The notes under the pieces were generated by a model, which searched no databases, had not been told where the DNA came from, and saw only the letters and a program-made list of their open reading frames with translations. This document shows, in pieces, positions 63,004 to 64,000 of a stretch of DNA of 64,000 nt. Every line of letters starts with the position of its first letter. Within the stretch, counting starts at the first letter, position 1. The stretch comes from Mariniphaga sp963747515 (GTDB taxonomy: Bacteria > Bacteroidota > Bacteroidia > Bacteroidales > Prolixibacteraceae). The stretch spans positions 372,001 through 436,000 of the forward strand of contig CAVVFN010000002.1 in the NCBI GenBank assembly GCA_963747515.1. Direction: 5' to 3'. A program made the position numbers and the translations under genes.

Positions 63004-64000
63004 TCAATGGCGTAATTTTTCTGCTTTTTCTTTAACCTGTTCTGCTTCTTTTATTAAAGGTTCGAGCTGCTCTACTTTCTTATCAAGCTCAACAACAGGT
63101 TCTTTAAGGCGGTGTTCGGTTTCCATGAACAGCTTTTCAAATATGCTTCCAATTTCAGCATTCAGGCGATGGCGAAATTCCTCACGCGAGCGTTTCATTT
63201 TTCGTTTAAAATCGCGCAAAATACCTGCTCGTTTCCAAATCAGCGTAACGGCTATCATTCCGGCTCCTGCCAATGCCAGTACCCCTCCGGTAATGTCAAA
63301 AATCATCATGTGTGAGGCCAGTGCAATTACAGCTCCCAGTGCGGTAAGGCCTCCTCCGGTGAGCGATAACCTTCCGATACCTGTTCCTTCTATGCCTTTG
63401 GTTCCCGCAATATCAGCAATCCGCAAATCCTTTAGTTGCTGTTGCAGCCGTTTGAGAATTTCAGCACGGTCAGGGTCCCTGATTAAAAATCGTTCACGGG
63501 TGAAGGCATGGTGGTGATCGATTGATTCCGACAGCTCACCAAACATCGACATCATCTCTTCAGCAATATCTTTTGATACACGCGACGATTCGGTTTCTAT
63601 CTCCTTTTTTGCCGAAGTTTCAAAATTTACCTGCAGTTCCTTTAGCCAGGTTTTAACATCCTTGTCACGCAGAAAAGGCACCGATCTGCGCAGAACAGCG
63701 CCAGCCCCCAATCCTTCCGCAAAATCCTCCTCCAGCCCCGTTGCCAGGCGGTCGTAGGAAACACTGAGACTGTCAACTGCAAGCCTGCGGAGTGCATCTG
63801 CCTTTTCACGGCGATTTTTCACTTTAGCCAGCAATCCCGTGTAAAAAATTTTATCTTCTTCAATCAAAACCTGCTCTCCTTTCAGCCTGGCAATAAGCCT
63901 CCCGGCAATTTTTGCTGCCGTATCACGGGCTCCTTCCACTTTCATGCGCCACACTTCACCCGATTGAATGGCATTGCCCAGATACTTCCGGAATGCTGCA
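63004..64000 (-). CDS. C-terminal part of a dynamin-like protein, 5' end beyond the window
   Basis: The frame stays open to the right edge (RKYLGNAIQSGEVWRMKVEGA ahead of the first in-frame GTG), so the GTPase domain must lie outside. The visible part has long amphipathic helices, a glycine-rich double hydrophobic hairpin (LTALGAVIALASHMMIFDITGG and VLALAGAGMIAV) that could insert into membrane, and a C-terminal coiled coil (ELDKKVEQLEPLIKEAEQV). This is the trunk and paddle layout of bacterial dynamin-like proteins, which remodel membranes. The assignment rests on architecture. Confidence 0.6.
   Translation of the reverse strand, partial: AAFRKYLGNAIQSGEVWRMKVEGARDTAAKIAGRLIARLKGEQVLIEEDKIFYTGLLAKVKNRREKADALRRLAVDSLSVSYDRLATGLEEDFAEGLGAGAVLRRSVPFLRDKDVKTWLKELQVNFETSAKKEIETESSRVSKDIAEEMMSMFGELSESIDHHHAFTRERFLIRDPDRAEILKRLQQQLKDLRIADIAGTKGIEGTGIGRLSLTGGGLTALGAVIALASHMMIFDITGGVLALAGAGMIAVTLIWKRAGILRDFKRKMKRSREEFRHRLNAEIGSIFEKLFMETEHRLKEPVVELDKKVEQLEPLIKEAEQVKEKAEKLRH

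Noticed and set aside
1..64000. tRNA and rRNA genes
   Set aside because: I saw no cloverleaf-like or ribosomal RNA sequence; a covariance-model search would be needed to exclude all.

Overview
The window looks like a chromosomal segment of a Bacteroidota bacterium, most likely from the Marinilabiliales/Prolixibacteraceae side of the phylum (this placement is inference). The evidence is a SusC/SusD pair, a GldB-family lipoprotein, RprX/RprY-like two-component genes, a Bacteroidota-type Tgt without zinc cysteines, several TTTG-N19/21-TAnnTTTG promoters, and few Shine-Dalgarno sites.

Region 1 (1-10.7 kb) is an accessory island. The 3' part of a large Rhs/YD-repeat gene enters from the left edge. 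It ends in a variable C-terminal domain with YkuD-like motifs and is followed by a lipoprotein that is probably its immunity partner. Behind it lie displaced Rhs pieces. One still carries a complete JAB-like C-terminal domain plus an overlapping immunity lipoprotein. The others are core-only and frameshifted. Wedged between the pieces are type II toxin-antitoxin genes: a RelE/ParE pair, a PemK/MazF pair, and two antitoxins without toxins, plus the tail of an XRE regulator. The Rhs core blocks are near-identical direct repeats, so the region reads as a recombining toxin-tip array that also collects addiction modules.

Region 2 (10.7-31 kb) is mainly housekeeping: a carboxyltransferase with its biotin carrier, lptG-like, tgt, a glycosyltransferase-ECF sigma-rsmG cluster, pfkA, a DUF1080 lipoprotein, gldB, nadE, a CPA2 antiporter, a D-aminoacylase-like lipoprotein, a Crp/Fnr regulator, rsmI and a HAD nucleotidase. 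Two scars lie here. One is a 1.4-kb gene-free stretch with phased 11-bp direct and inverted repeats. The other is a 42-codon remnant of thymidine kinase.

Region 3 (31-38.7 kb) is a polysaccharide-utilisation-type operon (SusC, SusD-like and a third lipoprotein) with a clear promoter and long leader. A secreted protein of the group often mislabelled asparagine synthetase B follows on the other strand.

Region 4 (39-53.2 kb) is core: dnaB, a PASTA-rluD-ddl operon, rpmH (52 codons), a two-component system, a DUF1573 protein, meaB, lpdA, and the rplM-rpsI-rpsB-tsf operon behind a consensus promoter. MeaB together with the carboxyltransferase of region 2 points to propionyl/methylmalonyl-CoA metabolism.

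Region 5 (53.3-64 kb) is carbohydrate-related: a PHP phosphoesterase, an aldolase/short-chain dehydrogenase with two one-base insertions near its start, a SorE-like sugar-phosphate dehydrogenase, an inositol-monophosphatase pseudogene split by a 271-bp transposon-like element, a glycosyltransferase 4-debranching enzyme pair, a hypothetical protein, and the C-terminal part of a dynamin-like protein that runs off the right edge.
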